A stretch of DNA of 51,205 bases from an uncultured Halieaceae bacterium (GCA_938074135.1 CALJFL010000042.1:1-51205), one strand, 5' to 3'. Shown: positions 9,064 through 20,417, numbered from the stretch's first letter. The notes: generated from the sequence alone by a model not told the origin. Translations and numbers: made by a program.

Positions 9064-10608
9064 ATGCCCGCCACTGCGCCAACACCAATCTCCGCAACAC
9101 CGCAGCAGAGCCTGCACCCGCTGCTGGTATTATTGCTGGCGCCGGTAGCGGGAGCACTGGTTACCCTGTCATTGGCGCCATTCGACCTCTGGCCGGCGGG
9201 TATCCTGAGTTGCGCCCTTTACGGCTACCTGCTGTGCCGCTGCAGTGCCGGCCAGGCCATCTGGCGCGGCTGGCTTTACGGCCTCGGACTGTTTGGCTCG
9301 GGGGCGTCCTGGGTCTATGTGAGTATTCACGTATACGGCTACGCCAGCATGCCGCTGGCTGTCCTGCTAACACTGTTGTTCTGTGCCGGGCTGGCGCTGC
9401 TGCACAGCCTGTTCGCCTGGTGCTATGTGCGCTGGATAAGAGCGCTGCCCGGGGGCATGCTCATGGGCTTTCCCGCCCTGTGGGTCCTGTTTGAGTGGCT
9501 GCGTAGCTGGCTGCTTACCGGCTTTCCCTGGCTTCACCTGGGCTACGCCCACGTCGACACCTGGATAGCGGGCTGGGCGCCAATTTTTGGCGTGTTTGGC
9601 CTATCGTTTATCTGTGCACTCACCGGCATCTGCCTGTTCCTGTGCTGGCGCAGTCGGCAAGCCGTCTCCATCACCACCTATATCGGGCTGATTCTCACCC
9701 TGTGGATCGGCGGCAGCGTGCTCAAACCCATCGAGTGGGTGGATCGGGCCAGCGAACAGCCACTGTCCGTGGCCCTGTACCAGCCCAATATTCCCCAGGA
9801 GCACAAATGGGATCGTGCCTGGTACCAGCCCATACTGGCGCAGTTCGAAGCTGCCATTGAAGAGAGTTACGGGCGCGACATCATTTTATGGCCGGAATCG
9901 GCGATACCCAGCCCCTACTACCGGGCCAGGAATTTTCTGGACCCGGTGGCTGAGCGAGCCAGGCAATCCGAGTCAACCCTGATCACCGGCATCCCTACCC
10001 GCTCTGCCGACGGCCAGTCCTATTACAACAGTATCCTGTCACTGGGCCAGGGCCGCGGTCAGTACGACAAACAAAGACTGGTACCCTTCGGAGAATACGT
10101 ACCGCTGGAGGCCTGGTTGCGCGGCCTGATCCGCTTCTTCGATCTGCCTATGTCAAACTTCTCCGCCGGTCTGGCCGGGCAGCCACCGTTGCGCGCCGGG
10201 TCATACCGGGTGGCGCCTTTCATTTGCTATGAGGTGGTCTATCCGGACCTGGTGGCCAATGCTGCTCGCGAGGCAGACCTGTTGGTCACGATCAGTAACG
10301 ACAGCTGGTTCGGCCGCTCTATCGGCCCACTGCAACACCTGCAGATGGCGCGGATGCGGGCGCTGGAAAACGGCCGCTACATGCTGCGCGGCACCAACAA
10401 CGGCGTATCTGCGATCATCGACCACCGCGGACAACTGGTGGCGCAAACACCACAGTTCGTCACCACCACACTGTATGGCGAAGCCCAGGTCATGCTCGGC
10501 CGTACGCCGTTCTCGAGCCTGGGCTCAACGGTAATCCTGGCCGGCTGCGGCCTTGCGCTGGTCATTATGTTGCTGTTGCAGTTGGCGTTCTGGCGGGATT
10601 CCAACTGA
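9064..10608 (+). CDS. lnt: Apolipoprotein N-acyltransferase
   Basis: An inner-membrane enzyme that transfers the third acyl chain to the N-terminal cysteine of lipoproteins. 514 residues. About six to seven hydrophobic segments occupy the first 210 residues. The periplasmic nitrilase domain carries the catalytic triad Glu278 (WPESAIP), Lys336 (YDKQRLVPFGEYVP) and Cys388 (PFICYEVVYP). A final membrane helix lies at the C-terminus (VILAGCGLALVIMLLLQ). The start ATG at 9064 follows the ybeX stop by 8 bases with only a weak GGCGGCG upstream. The stop abuts the stop of the opposing hemerythrin gene with no base between. Confidence 0.96.
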   Translation: MPATAPTPISATPQQSLHPLLVLLLAPVAGALVTLSLAPFDLWPAGILSCALYGYLLCRCSAGQAIWRGWLYGLGLFGSGASWVYVSIHVYGYASMPLAVLLTLLFCAGLALLHSLFAWCYVRWIRALPGGMLMGFPALWVLFEWLRSWLLTGFPWLHLGYAHVDTWIAGWAPIFGVFGLSFICALTGICLFLCWRSRQAVSITTYIGLILTLWIGGSVLKPIEWVDRASEQPLSVALYQPNIPQEHKWDRAWYQPILAQFEAAIEESYGRDIILWPESAIPSPYYRARNFLDPVAERARQSESTLITGIPTRSADGQSYYNSILSLGQGRGQYDKQRLVPFGEYVPLEAWLRGLIRFFDLPMSNFSAGLAGQPPLRAGSYRVAPFICYEVVYPDLVANAAREADLLVTISNDSWFGRSIGPLQHLQMARMRALENGRYMLRGTNNGVSAIIDHRGQLVAQTPQFVTTTLYGEAQVMLGRTPFSSLGSTVILAGCGLALVIMLLLQLAFWRDSN

Positions 10609-10971
10609 CTAATGCACGCCGGATTGCAGTAGGAACTTCTCCAGTTTTTTGTCGACCCCAAATACGTGGCGGGTGAGCCACTCGGTGAGAAATGTGCTGA
10701 TGATGTCACGGAACAGGGCATCGCAGTCACCGCTGTCGAGTACCTCATCAATCTCCCGGCGAAAGGTGTCGTGGGCCCGCCGGTGCGCCTCCCGGTCGGG
10801 GTAACCGAGTTTCTCCATGTACTGCTCTTCCAGGGTAAAGTGGGTTTCCGTGTAATCGCGCAAACGTTGGATCACACGACTATCCGCACCCGGTTGGCGA
10901 ATCTCGTCGAGAATTTCGAACAGCACCTGATGCTGCACATCCTGCCAAAGGACATCACTGGTCACTCGCAT
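10609..10971 (-). CDS. Bacteriohemerythrin-type oxygen-binding protein
   Basis: About 120 residues with the full di-iron ligand set: His14 (VQHQVLF), the helix THFTLEEQYME giving His and Glu, HRRAHDTF giving two His, and HVFGVD giving His and Asp. Stand-alone hemerythrins bind O2 reversibly at a non-haem di-iron site and may store, deliver or sense oxygen. The start is uncertain: ATG at 10971 fits the family N-terminus, while a TTG at 11019 would add 16 residues, and neither has a good ribosome site. It sits backwards between lnt and leuS, interrupting an otherwise same-strand housekeeping block. Confidence 0.88.
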   Translation of the reverse strand: MRVTSDVLWQDVQHQVLFEILDEIRQPGADSRVIQRLRDYTETHFTLEEQYMEKLGYPDREAHRRAHDTFRREIDEVLDSGDCDALFRDIISTFLTEWLTRHVFGVDKKLEKFLLQSGVH

Positions 10972-11022
10972 GCCGCCACTGTAACCACGAACAAATCCAC
11001 CTGCCACGACGCAGGTCAATAA

Positions 11023-13644
<2,622 letters not shown>

Positions 13645-13664
13645 TCCCGCACGAGCCCTACGCC

Positions 13665-14180
13665 ATGCCCAGATTTCCGCTTCGAACCGCTTTTCTGCTC
13701 GGGGCGGTGCTGATTCTCGCCGGTTGCGGGTTCCAGTTACGCGGCGCCAGTACGGCCACTGCCCTGCCCGAGTCATGGCGGCAGATGCATCTGGTCACCG
13801 GTAACCCGAACAGTGAGTTCAGCCGTGAGGTAAAAGCTCGATTTGCCGCCAACGGCATCACCTGGGTCGACCGCGAAGAGGCCGCCCACATTTTGCGGCT
13901 GGGGCCGGAGAATTTCAGCCAGCGCAATCTCTCACTGAACGCCGAGGCCCGCGCGGCAGAATTCGAACTGACGATGAGAGCCAACTTCAGTGTTGACGAG
14001 GCCAGCGGAGAAGAGGTCATGGAAACCGCCGGCGCGGCAGTTATCAAACAAATGGAAAATGATCCGCGCAACGTGGTCGGCAAGGCGGAGGAAATTCGTA
14101 TTCTGAAAGCCGAGATGCGTACCGAACTGGCCCAACAGATCCTGCGACGAATCGTTTTCTACGCTGCCAGCGCCGAGTAA
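13665..14180 (+). CDS. lptE: LPS-assembly lipoprotein LptE
   Basis: 171 residues. A short basic start, a hydrophobic core (TAFLLGAVLIL) and the lipobox LAGC give lipid attachment at Cys22, followed directly by GFQLRG, the LptE hallmark. The mature protein plugs the LptD beta-barrel in the outer membrane and guides LPS insertion. ATG at 13665 is chosen because it gives a proper signal peptide; it lies 20 bases after the leuS stop. The holA start overlaps its stop in TAATG, so the two are translationally coupled. Confidence 0.92.
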   Translation: MPRFPLRTAFLLGAVLILAGCGFQLRGASTATALPESWRQMHLVTGNPNSEFSREVKARFAANGITWVDREEAAHILRLGPENFSQRNLSLNAEARAAEFELTMRANFSVDEASGEEVMETAGAAVIKQMENDPRNVVGKAEEIRILKAEMRTELAQQILRRIVFYAASAE

Positions 14181-15205
14181 TGCGCGTCTACCCGGAAAAA
14201 ATCGCCGCCCACCTGCAACAACAACTCCTGCCTGTCTATGTCATCAGTGGTGATGAGCCGCTGCTCGTACAGGAGTGCGCAGACATGGTGCGCCAGCAGG
14301 CCCGCGCCCAGGGCTGCAGCGAACGCGAGGTGATCGATGCGGGTGTCCCGCGCTTCGACTGGCAGGAGATCATGCATCATGCCACCAGCATGTCGTTGTT
14401 TGCCGAGCGCAAGCTGGTGGAGATACGCCTGCCCAGTGGCAAGCCTGGTGCCGAGGGCAGTAAGGCGCTGTGCGAATACCTGGAGCTGGCCGGCGGCGAA
14501 GACGTACTGATGCTGATTGCCGGGAAAATCGACAAGCAATCCACCAATAGCAAGTGGTACAAGGCGCTGGACAAGGCCGGCGCTACCGTCCAGGTGTGGC
14601 CGGTGACGGCCAACGACCTGCCACGCTGGCTACAACAGCGCGTGACCAATGCCGGTATGACGATAGACCGGGAGGCCGTACAACTGCTCGCCGACCGGGT
14701 CGAGGGCAACCTGCTGGCGGCAGTACAGGAAATTGAGAAGCTCAAACTTCTGGCCACAGACAGCCGCATCACCGCCACCACCGTTACCGACGCGGTACTC
14801 GATAACGCCCGCTACAACCTGTTCGAGATGACCGATGCCGCGCTGGCCGGGAACGCCGAGAACAGCATGAAGATGCTGCACGGGCTGCGCGGCGAGGGCA
14901 GCGAACCCACCGTTGTATTGTGGTCGCTGTCACGCGAGATTCGCACGCTTTATGAGGTACAGCTTGAGTGCGACCAGGGCGCCACTGCCCAACAGGCCCT
15001 GACCGACAAACGGGTCTGGAAGAACCGCATGGGCATCATGCAGGCCGCCCTGAAAAGACACGACAGCACCTCACTTGGCCGCCTGGTGCGCGAGTTATCC
15101 CTGGCCGACGGGAGCATCAAGGGCTTCGCCGATGGTAATCCCTGGGACCGGTTCGAAGATCTGATTCTGCAACTGGCCACCGGCCAGGCACTGTTCAGCC
15201 ACTAG
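14180..15205 (+). CDS. holA: DNA polymerase III delta subunit (clamp loader)
   Basis: 341 residues. The N-terminal YVISGDEPLLVQECAD motif, the FAERKLVEIRLP strand and the C-terminal helical region (LIRTLYEVQLE-like REIRTLYEVQLEC, WKNRMGIMQAAL) are characteristic of HolA. The delta subunit opens the beta sliding clamp within the DnaX complex. Its ATG shares one base with the lptE stop. The stop codon lies inside a perfect 16-base palindrome facing a convergent gene. Confidence 0.95.
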   Translation: MRVYPEKIAAHLQQQLLPVYVISGDEPLLVQECADMVRQQARAQGCSEREVIDAGVPRFDWQEIMHHATSMSLFAERKLVEIRLPSGKPGAEGSKALCEYLELAGGEDVLMLIAGKIDKQSTNSKWYKALDKAGATVQVWPVTANDLPRWLQQRVTNAGMTIDREAVQLLADRVEGNLLAAVQEIEKLKLLATDSRITATTVTDAVLDNARYNLFEMTDAALAGNAENSMKMLHGLRGEGSEPTVVLWSLSREIRTLYEVQLECDQGATAQQALTDKRVWKNRMGIMQAALKRHDSTSLGRLVRELSLADGSIKGFADGNPWDRFEDLILQLATGQALFSH

Positions 15206-15211
15206 TGGCTG
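15196..15211. repeat. Perfect 16-base palindrome across the holA stop
   Basis: CAGCCACTAGTGGCTG is fully self-complementary and includes the holA TAG stop. It sits 15 bases before the stop of the convergent exported methyltransferase-like gene. It could form a small terminator stem but has no T-run on either side, so a role is uncertain. Confidence 0.4.
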
Positions 15212-15225
15212 CCGCTCTGGCGGTG

Positions 15226-15957
15226 TCAGGGCTTTTCAAAAACCAGTACAAAGCGATCGGTTTTACCGGCTATAGTCTCGTCGAATACGTTTAGCGTCAG
15301 GTCGTCCTCGGCGTTGCGCAAGACATCGCTGCCGGTCACGTAATCGAGCCCAAAGCCCTCGATCTGCTCCCGGGCCACGGCCTCCTCAATACGGTGCAGG
15401 GTCTGAGCCGCGGAGGTGCCACTGCCTGGTGCCGCTGAATGATCAACAATCAACAGGCGCCCGCCCGGCTTCAGTGCGGTAACAATCTGGCCCATGAAGT
15501 CAGCCGCGTCAATTGTCGGCCAATCGTTATCAATGAAGTACAGGTCGTGATAAGACATGATAATCAGCGCCGCATCAAGCGTACCCTCTCCCAGATCAAG
15601 CTGGTCGACCTCGCGCTCATAAAGAGTGACACCGGGCACATCGCGCTGCTCGAGGCGCGCTGCCAGCGCCTCATTCACGTAGTGCAGGTAGGCGGCATTG
15701 TTATGCAGCAGGACTTCACCGCCCGGGGTAACGATGCGGCCGATCAATTCACTGTAGTAGCCACCGCCGCCAAAGATGTCGGCGACCCGACTGCCGGGGC
15801 CAATGGCAAGCAATGGGAGAATGTCCGCAGGGTGGCTGCGGCCGTCCCTTTCCAGGTCGGCCGGCAGTCGGTCTGGTGCCGACACCGCTTCCTCCACCGT
15901 GCCTGCATGACTGGTCATAGCCAGCACCAGTAACAGGGTTGCAAACAGTGTTTTCAT
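15226..15957 (-). CDS. Exported class I SAM methyltransferase-like protein
   Basis: 243 residues. The N-terminus is a clear Sec signal peptide (MKTLFATLLLVLAMTSHAG, cleavage near residue 18). The rest has a methyltransferase fold: motif I VADIFGGGGYYSELIG, a post-motif LIIMSYHDLYFID and motif III LKPGGRLLIVDHSA. Periplasmic SAM is not expected, so the true ligand or reaction is open; similar exported proteins are frequent in related proteobacteria and are of unknown function. ATG at 15957 is chosen because GGAG lies 9 bases upstream. It is divergent from imuA; the intervening 181 bp carries the imuA LexA site. Confidence 0.8.
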   Translation of the reverse strand: MKTLFATLLLVLAMTSHAGTVEEAVSAPDRLPADLERDGRSHPADILPLLAIGPGSRVADIFGGGGYYSELIGRIVTPGGEVLLHNNAAYLHYVNEALAARLEQRDVPGVTLYEREVDQLDLGEGTLDAALIIMSYHDLYFIDNDWPTIDAADFMGQIVTALKPGGRLLIVDHSAAPGSGTSAAQTLHRIEEAVAREQIEGFGLDYVTGSDVLRNAEDDLTLNVFDETIAGKTDRFVLVFEKP

Positions 15958-16085
15958 CGTGCTGATCTCCAGGTTGGCGAGCCTGCAGTGTGCTGCCAAT
16001 ACACCTGCGCGGCAAGGCTACAGGTGTGCTGTAGCGGCACAATTCACACTCTACAAGACCTTGCATCAGGGTAACTTTGCATCTA

Positions 16086-16101
16086 CTGTATATCCATACA
16101 G
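16086..16101. promoter_or_regulatory. LexA operator (SOS box) of imuA
   Basis: CTGTATATCCATACAG matches the gammaproteobacterial LexA consensus CTGT-N8-ACAG with AT-rich centre. It ends 37 bases before the imuA ATG. It is one of three such sites in the window, each before a mutasome gene. Confidence 0.9.
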
Positions 16102-16138
16102 TGTATTTTTAGATGCCATACCCAAGAGGTAAAAAGCC

Positions 16139-16867
16139 ATGAACGAGATGCTCGAACAGGTTATTAACCGCCGCGATACCTGGCGCGGCCAGCACAGCTT
16201 TCTGCAGTACAGCCGCGATCCGGCCAATAGCGATTGTCATGGCCCCGATACCCTGTCTTCCGGCTACAGCACCCTGGACGCGGCCCTCTCCCAGGGCGGC
16301 CTGCCCATCGGCAGTAACATCGAGCTACTGACCGACGGCTGCGGCATGGGTGCCATGGGCCTGTTCCTGCCAGCCATGGAAAAACTCAGCGCCCAGGGGC
16401 GCTGGCAGGCGTTTATTGCCCCGCCTTATATCCCCTATGCGCCGCTGCTGGCGGCGCGGGGCATAGATACCCAGCAGATCCTGCTGGTGCACCCCCAAAG
16501 CCGGGAAGATTTATTGTGGAGTACCGAACAGGCTCTGCGCAGCAGCACCTGCAGCGCCGTATTCAGCTGGCTGGGTGCCGATGAATACCGGTACAGCGAG
16601 TTGCGCAAGCTACAACTCGCCGCAGCCGGCAGCGATACCCTGTCGGTCTTATTCCGCCCCCATCAGGCGGCCCATAACCATGCACCGGCCAGCCTGCGCC
16701 TGCAGATGCGCGAATACCGCAAGGTGCATATCCTCAAACAGCGCGGGGGCAAACAGGGTATTGATGTGGCACTGCCGCCGTCGGAAGACGTGCCGCAGCA
16801 GCCCCAATTATGGGAACTGCCTGCACAGCAAGGTAGCCGGAGCCAGAGCGCGGCACTGGGGGCCTAA
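16139..16867 (+). CDS. imuA: ImuA, RecA/SulA-like SOS mutagenesis accessory protein
   Basis: 242 residues. The sequence follows the ImuA pattern: GYSTLDAALSQGGLPIGS, then ELLTDGCGMGAMGL in place of the RecA Walker A, then IAPPYIPYAPLLAARGID and the LFRPHQAAHNHAPASLRLQM region. The P-loop lacks the GKT lysine, so ATP binding is doubtful. ImuA partners ImuB and DnaE2 in SOS-induced translesion synthesis. The start has AAGAGGT 9 bases upstream and a LexA site 37 bases upstream. Unusually, imuB is not adjacent: the next gene is on the opposite strand, ending 1 base after the imuA stop. Confidence 0.92.
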   Translation: MNEMLEQVINRRDTWRGQHSFLQYSRDPANSDCHGPDTLSSGYSTLDAALSQGGLPIGSNIELLTDGCGMGAMGLFLPAMEKLSAQGRWQAFIAPPYIPYAPLLAARGIDTQQILLVHPQSREDLLWSTEQALRSSTCSAVFSWLGADEYRYSELRKLQLAAAGSDTLSVLFRPHQAAHNHAPASLRLQMREYRKVHILKQRGGKQGIDVALPPSEDVPQQPQLWELPAQQGSRSQSAALGA

Positions 16868-16868
16868 G

Positions 16869-17978
16869 CTAGTAGATTGATGGCGGCGCCAAAGTGGGTG
16901 ACGAGCCAGGTGCATCCTCGAGCAGGTTGAGATAGGTCTCGAGGTTGGCCAGATCCTGGCTGCCGGCACTGAGCTGCCGGCCACCGCCATGGCCCAGCTG
17001 CCCCTGGACCTTACGGGTGACATAGTCGCTTAAATCCTGCGAATCAAGGGCAACTTCCAAGTTGATAAACGCCTGATGGTTCTTAGTCAGGTTGTCGGGG
17101 TCACTGTTATTGACCAGCAACAGCCGGGTATTGCGGGCAACGCCGCCACTGACGTGACAGTTAATACACTTGCTCTGCACAATCGGCATCGAAATCGTGT
17201 CGGTGAACACCTGCAGGGCATCGACCACACCGTCATCCAATCCCAACACTTTCAACGAGCGTTCACGGATACTGGCCTGGTCCTTGCCCTCGGCCAGTGC
17301 CATGGCCAGTTCGCGCACATCGGCAAAATCGAGCAGGAATTTTGCCTTGTGCTGCAGAATCGTCCATGACAAGGCATCCAGATAATCAACGCCTTCATTG
17401 GTATCGAGGTCTTGCAGGATCAACCGGGTATTCTGATCCAGTTGCGCCAGTAGCTCCTCGTCGGAGAGCTGGTCAATGTCATCCTTCACGGATTGGTAAA
17501 GAGCCTCGGTAATGGGCGATACCATGTAACCCCCTCGGCGCAACTGCTTACCCGGCATGATGGCATGCCAGGTACCCTCAACCGGGGTGTATACCGCGTC
17601 TTCTTTCCGGTCACCGTCAAAATCCATATCCGCGCCGCCGGTAGCCGTAACCAGGTAGAGCGTGCCGGGTTCAAAGTTATCGGGTTCCAGATCAAAATTC
17701 CCCAGCTGGATAAAGCGCGCCAGGTCGCCCAGTTCATCCCACTTCTGCTGGGAGTTTTCGGCCACAAACGTCGCTTCGTCCTTGGCCAGCAATCCGTCCT
17801 GCGCCAACGCACCGCTGCGCAATTCGGTCACCGCTATGCTGGCATTGGGTACCGGCCCACCCAGCTCTGCCTGCATGCAACCACCGGCCAGCACCAACAG
17901 CCACACCGCCAACATCGGTTTCAGTATCGCAATCATGTCTATATCACTGTCAATTGACTGTCTGAGAATCTGTCGCAC
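16869..17978 (-). CDS. Haem-c lipoprotein with EF-hand-like loops, function unknown
   Basis: 369 residues from a GTG at 17978 that has AAGGA 8 bases upstream; an internal ATG at 17936 has no ribosome site. A hydrophobic stretch AVWLLVLAGGC ends in a lipobox-like cysteine near residue 34, so the mature protein is probably membrane-anchored in the periplasm. A single CxxCH haem-attachment motif (CINCH) lies in the C-terminal half. Two acidic loops resemble calcium-binding EF-hand or dockerin loops: DMDFDGDRKED and DLDTNEGVDYLD. I do not recognise a named family. It may carry electrons or bind calcium. A good promoter lies just upstream at 18007-18036. Confidence 0.75.
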   Translation of the reverse strand: MRQILRQSIDSDIDMIAILKPMLAVWLLVLAGGCMQAELGGPVPNASIAVTELRSGALAQDGLLAKDEATFVAENSQQKWDELGDLARFIQLGNFDLEPDNFEPGTLYLVTATGGADMDFDGDRKEDAVYTPVEGTWHAIMPGKQLRRGGYMVSPITEALYQSVKDDIDQLSDEELLAQLDQNTRLILQDLDTNEGVDYLDALSWTILQHKAKFLLDFADVRELAMALAEGKDQASIRERSLKVLGLDDGVVDALQVFTDTISMPIVQSKCINCHVSGGVARNTRLLLVNNSDPDNLTKNHQAFINLEVALDSQDLSDYVTRKVQGQLGHGGGRQLSAGSQDLANLETYLNLLEDAPGSSPTLAPPSIY

Positions 17979-18006
17979 GCTTTGCTTCCTTTATACTTGA
18001 GTTGCC

Positions 18007-18036
18007 ACTATAACGGCGCGGAATTATCCGCAACAA
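18007..18036 (-). promoter_or_regulatory. Sigma70-like promoter of the haem lipoprotein gene
   Basis: On the minus strand, TTGTTG (18036-18031), an 18-base spacer and TATAGT (18012-18007) form a plausible promoter. Transcription would start near 18000, giving a leader of about 22 bases that contains the AAGGA ribosome site of the GTG start. Confidence 0.4.
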
Positions 18037-18201
18037 TGCCCATACGTGTTATTTCTAGCCTGCTGATGATACGCAAAAAGTCAGGCCAAAGGTTCACTGG
18101 GAGCCAGCGAAACCACACGCTACACAGAAACCACCATGTCAGAGGCATCGCCAACAAGGCAACTACGGCGCGACAAGCTGGTATCACGACAGGACAGAAA
18201 G

Positions 18202-18408
18202 ATGGATCAATGGCTGACAGATTATGGCGTTACCCTGGGTGTGGGCGCCCTCATCCTGTTCATGGTCTTTATCGTCTGGGATCTGGCCAGGCGTAGCAAT
18301 GCCGGCAGGTTCGGCACCATTATCCTCTACGTCGGCCTGGCCATGGGCATTCTCGGTTTCCTGATCAAGGTCGTCATCACCTACCTGCTGGAAAGCGCTG
18401 GCGTGTAG
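18202..18408 (+). CDS. DUF2788 small inner-membrane protein
   Basis: 68 residues with two membrane helices (VGALILFMVFIVWDLA and TIILYVGLAMGILGFLIKVVI) joined by the basic loop RRSNAGRFG, the family signature WDLA-x-RS-x-AGRFGT. Function unknown. ATG at 18202 is chosen because AGGA lies 7 bases upstream and the family starts here; a longer frame from 18136 adds only a polar, unconserved head. Its last 28 bases overlap the 3' end of the convergent DUF885 gene. Confidence 0.8.
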   Translation: MDQWLTDYGVTLGVGALILFMVFIVWDLARRSNAGRFGTIILYVGLAMGILGFLIKVVITYLLESAGV

Positions 18409-20252
18409 CCCGCCTTACCGGCAGCGATCATCGCATCCACCTTCTGCTCCAAAATAGAAAGCGGCACCGGCCCCCCAGCCAGTACCGTGTCGTGAAACTC
18501 ACGCATATCGAAGGCATCGCCCAAAGCCGCCTGGGCCCGCTCTCGCAGCTCCAGTATTTTCAACTTGCCGACCATGTAAGCAGTGGCCTGCCCCGGCATG
18601 GCAATATAGCGTTCGATAGCGCGAGTGGCGTCGTTAACCGAGTTCGGGGTGTTCTCCACCAGATAGTCGATAGCCTGCTCGCGAGTCCACCGCTTACTGT
18701 GTATACCGGTATCCACCACCAGGCGACAGGCTCGCCATAGCTCCATGGCAAGGCGGCCAAAATCCGCGTAGGGATCAGTGTAAAAACCCATATCCTTGGC
18801 CAGACGTTCGGTATACAAGCCCCAGCCCTCGCTGTAGGCAGTAAAACTTGTGTACTTCTGGAAGTCCGGAATCTCATCCAGTTCTGCCGCGATGGCGCGT
18901 TGCAGGTGATGCCCTGGCAGCCCCTCATGATAGGCCAGGGCCTCCATCTGGTACTTGGGCATATTGGCCATATTGTAAAGGTTGGCGTAGTAGATGCCCG
19001 GCCGGGAGCCATCCGGCGGCGGCCCCTGATAAAAGGCCTTGCCCACTGACTTCTCGCGGAACGCTTCCACTCGCTTGACCTCAAGCTCAGCCTCCGGCAG
19101 CACACCGAAGGCCTCTGGCAGGCGCTCTCCCATGACATCAATCAACCTCACCGCCTCGGCCAGGTAGGCCTCACGACCGGCATCGGTGTCCGGATAGTAA
19201 AATTGCGGATCCTCACGCAGGAAGACAAAGAACTCAGCCAGGCTTCCTTCGAAACCGACCTGCGCCATAATTGCCTTCATCTCACCTTGTACCCGCTCGA
19301 CTTCCCGCAGGCCGATGGTGTGTATCTCATCTGCCGACAAGTCGGTGGTGGTAAACCAGCGCAGACGTTCCGCATAAAATGCGTCACCATTGTCAAATTT
19401 CCAGACACCATCGTCTTTGGGCGCAATAGCTGCCTGTATTTCCAGCTCTGCGATCAGTCGCTGGTACGCCGGCTGGACCACATCGACCATGGCCTTGCGC
19501 GCATCCGCCAGCAGTTGCTCCCGTTGGGCCTCGTCAACATCCAGCGCCGCGACCTTGGCCTTGAAGTCGGCCCACAGGGTAGAATCGACACCCGAGTCAT
19601 CGTAGGGCACACCAACCGTAATGTTGCGGGCGGCCTGAATCATCTGCGGATACTGCCAGTCGGCCAGCAGCAGATTTTTCTGCTGTCGAATTCGCAGCTG
19701 CTCGACCACCTGGTCGAACCACGGGCCAATATTATTGAGTCGACCGATATAAGCCCTGGCATCGGCCAGGTCATCGACCCGATGGATGTTGATCAGATTG
19801 CTGGCGGCCTGGGTATGCGGACCACGAAACTGGTGGATCACGAATTTGTGGTGGCGAAAGTCGTCACTGTTCAGCCTGCGCTGCAGGCTGATTCGGTACA
19901 GATCGTGGGACAGGGCCAGCGAGTCGCCCATGGCGTCCCGATCAAAGTCCGCCAGCTGTTGCAGGCGCGTCTCATTGATTGTCCGAGTCTCGTCCAAAAA
20001 CGACTCCGCCACGGAGTTCCATTGATCATGATTCGTCTTGATACCGCGATAACTGGCGGTATAGGGGTAGCGTGCCATGTCGACAGCGTAGTTTTCAGCG
20101 AGGAATTGACGGAAGTCAGCAGCAACGTCGGTGACGGCAACTACGGGCTCTGTCGCGGCTGCGGGCTGTGTCGGCTGCTCGCGAGAGCAAGCGACGAGAA
20201 GCGGCATAACTGCAAACGTTAGCAGTGGTAACGCGGATTTCAGGTTTAACAT
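18381..20252 (-). CDS. DUF885 family lipoprotein, putative metallohydrolase
   Basis: 623 residues. The signal sequence ends in a lipobox (PLLVAC, Cys22), so it is a lipoprotein. The DUF885 core carries the metal-binding motif HEGLPGHH near 440, followed by a distal glutamate in FTAYSEGWGLYTERLA, which gives the HExxxxH/E-type zinc peptidase arrangement that places this family near M32/M3-type peptidases. It probably cleaves peptides or esters in the periplasm; substrate unknown. ATG at 20252 has GAAGGAG 5 bases upstream. It is divergent from imuB and its end overlaps the DUF2788 gene. Confidence 0.88.
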   Translation of the reverse strand: MLNLKSALPLLTFAVMPLLVACSREQPTQPAAATEPVVAVTDVAADFRQFLAENYAVDMARYPYTASYRGIKTNHDQWNSVAESFLDETRTINETRLQQLADFDRDAMGDSLALSHDLYRISLQRRLNSDDFRHHKFVIHQFRGPHTQAASNLINIHRVDDLADARAYIGRLNNIGPWFDQVVEQLRIRQQKNLLLADWQYPQMIQAARNITVGVPYDDSGVDSTLWADFKAKVAALDVDEAQREQLLADARKAMVDVVQPAYQRLIAELEIQAAIAPKDDGVWKFDNGDAFYAERLRWFTTTDLSADEIHTIGLREVERVQGEMKAIMAQVGFEGSLAEFFVFLREDPQFYYPDTDAGREAYLAEAVRLIDVMGERLPEAFGVLPEAELEVKRVEAFREKSVGKAFYQGPPPDGSRPGIYYANLYNMANMPKYQMEALAYHEGLPGHHLQRAIAAELDEIPDFQKYTSFTAYSEGWGLYTERLAKDMGFYTDPYADFGRLAMELWRACRLVVDTGIHSKRWTREQAIDYLVENTPNSVNDATRAIERYIAMPGQATAYMVGKLKILELRERAQAALGDAFDMREFHDTVLAGGPVPLSILEQKVDAMIAAGKAGYTPALSSR

Positions 20253-20385
20253 AGAGTCTCCTTCACAGTAGCGCTATTCCCAGGGCAAAACAGCCTGTTA
20301 AAACGGCGCGCATGATCGCGCAATTGGCAACGGATTGCCACCGGCAGCTCAATCCGCATGGACAGCCGTGACATCTTCAGCAATA

Positions 20386-20401
20386 CTGTATATATGTACA
20401 G
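20386..20401. promoter_or_regulatory. LexA operator (SOS box) of imuB
   Basis: CTGTATATATGTACAG, with TA on each side making TACTGTA...TACAGTA perfectly symmetrical, is a strong LexA site. It lies 66 bases before the imuB ATG and 16 bases before a 17-codon leader frame that overlaps imuB. The divergent DUF885 gene starts 133 bases away on the other side. Confidence 0.92.
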
Positions 20402-20417
20402 TATTAATTATATTAAA

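Noticed and set aside
16086..16101. The imuA LexA box as a regulator of the divergent exported methyltransferase gene.
   Set aside because: The box is 129 bases from that gene's ATG and close to imuA; a shared effect is possible but nothing in the sequence supports it.
19203..20222. A 339-codon open frame on the plus strand opposite the DUF885 gene.
   Set aside because: It has no recognisable domain, no ribosome site and lies wholly inside a clear lipoprotein gene with the HEGLPGHH motif; the length follows from GC-rich codon use.
20325..20340. Inverted repeat TGGCAA-CGGA-TTGCCA between the DUF885 and imuB starts, as an operator.
   Set aside because: Six-base arms near a divergent start are expected by chance at this frequency and no regulator family is indicated.
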